Origin: Myxococcota bacterium
Lineage (GTDB): Bacteria > Myxococcota_A > UBA9160 > PR03
DNA length: 32,092 nucleotides
Reading direction: 5' to 3'
NCBI GenBank assembly: GCA_030066475.1
Contig: JASJBO010000006.1
Span: 1-32,092, forward strand
Shown: one piece after another, positions 32,008 through 32,092 of the stretch
Position numbering within the stretch: position 1 is the stretch's first letter
How the letters are laid out: each line of letters starts with the position of its first letter
The notes under the pieces: model-generated
Told to the model about the DNA's origin: nothing
What the model saw: only the letters and a program-made list of their open reading frames with translations
Database searches by the model: none
Made by a program: the position numbers and the translations under genes

Positions 32008-32011
32008 AAGT

Positions 32012-32085
32012 CTTCGCGGCAGAGCCCCCTGCAAGCGCCCGCAGGGCGCGCGCAGCGAGCCGCAGGCGAGCGAAGTCCACCAGCT
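32012..32085. repeat. Dispersed repeat, third locus
   Basis: The region after the metalloprotease stop contains GCGCGCAGCGAGCCG and then GCGAGCGAAGTCCACC, closely related to the core and end of the 100-bp unit at 1-261 and in the same orientation. It also holds a perfect hairpin, GCGCCC-GCA-GGGCGC (32035-32049), which could end transcription of the protease gene. The window ends at 32092 with no further gene visible. Confidence 0.7.
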
Positions 32086-32092
32086 AGGCGCC

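Overview
This is a very GC-rich, densely coding bacterial chromosomal segment with short intergenic gaps, many GTG and TTG starts, and ATGA/GTGA stop-start overlaps inside operons. The gene mix includes DUF3604, F420-type luciferase-like oxidoreductases, PhyH, Na+-NQR, Mrp antiporter, and secreted proteins with TSP3, IPT and dockerin-like calcium motifs. It suggests an uncultured, high-GC, free-living aquatic or soil bacterium of proteobacterial or deltaproteobacterial type (Myxococcota, Desulfobacterota or Binatota-like). That placement is an inference and is weak. I see no rRNA, tRNA, CRISPR array, insertion sequence or prophage.

Layout. 1-261: tandem 100-bp repeat. 262-2543 (-): small membrane protein gene translationally coupled to a secreted DUF3604 protein gene. 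2597-4630 (+): SDR oxidoreductase, a 46-bp repeat cluster, an enoyl-CoA hydratase, and a 43-codon ORF resembling the tail of another crotonase. 4655-7426 (-): CBS-pair protein followed by a secreted IPT/TSP3 protein. 7578-15820 (+): complete nqrABCDEF, apbE, a stand-alone DnaB-type ATPase, and nqrM. 15836-19555: hotdog thioesterase, PhyH dioxygenase, TetR regulator, F420-type oxidoreductase and inorganic pyrophosphatase on alternating strands. 19650-21509 (+): secreted repeat protein with a PEP-CTERM-like tail whose frame runs on into the convergent phosphoesterase gene. 21003-28233 (-): seven-gene mrpABCDEFG operon, followed on the same strand by an F420-type oxidoreductase and a phosphoesterase. 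28311-29357 (+): EamA transporter with a long histidine-rich tail. 29467-32007 (+): secreted metalloprotease-like protein with TSP3 and dockerin-like repeats. 32008-32092: another member of the dispersed repeat family.

How it fits together. Na+-NQR oxidises NADH, reduces quinone and exports Na+. ApbE attaches FMN to NqrB and NqrC, and NqrM is a maturation factor. The Mrp complex exchanges Na+ for H+ about 7 kb downstream. The window therefore holds both a primary sodium pump and a secondary sodium/proton exchanger, pointing to sodium-based energetics. The most unusual signals are: a DnaB-type ATPase placed inside the nqr maturation cluster; five genes whose -10-like box sits 6-7 nt before the start codon (predicted leaderless mRNAs); an apparent ATT start for mrpA; a perfect CRP-type TGTGA-N6-TCACA site before the metalloprotease gene; and a dispersed repeat family at gene 3' ends.
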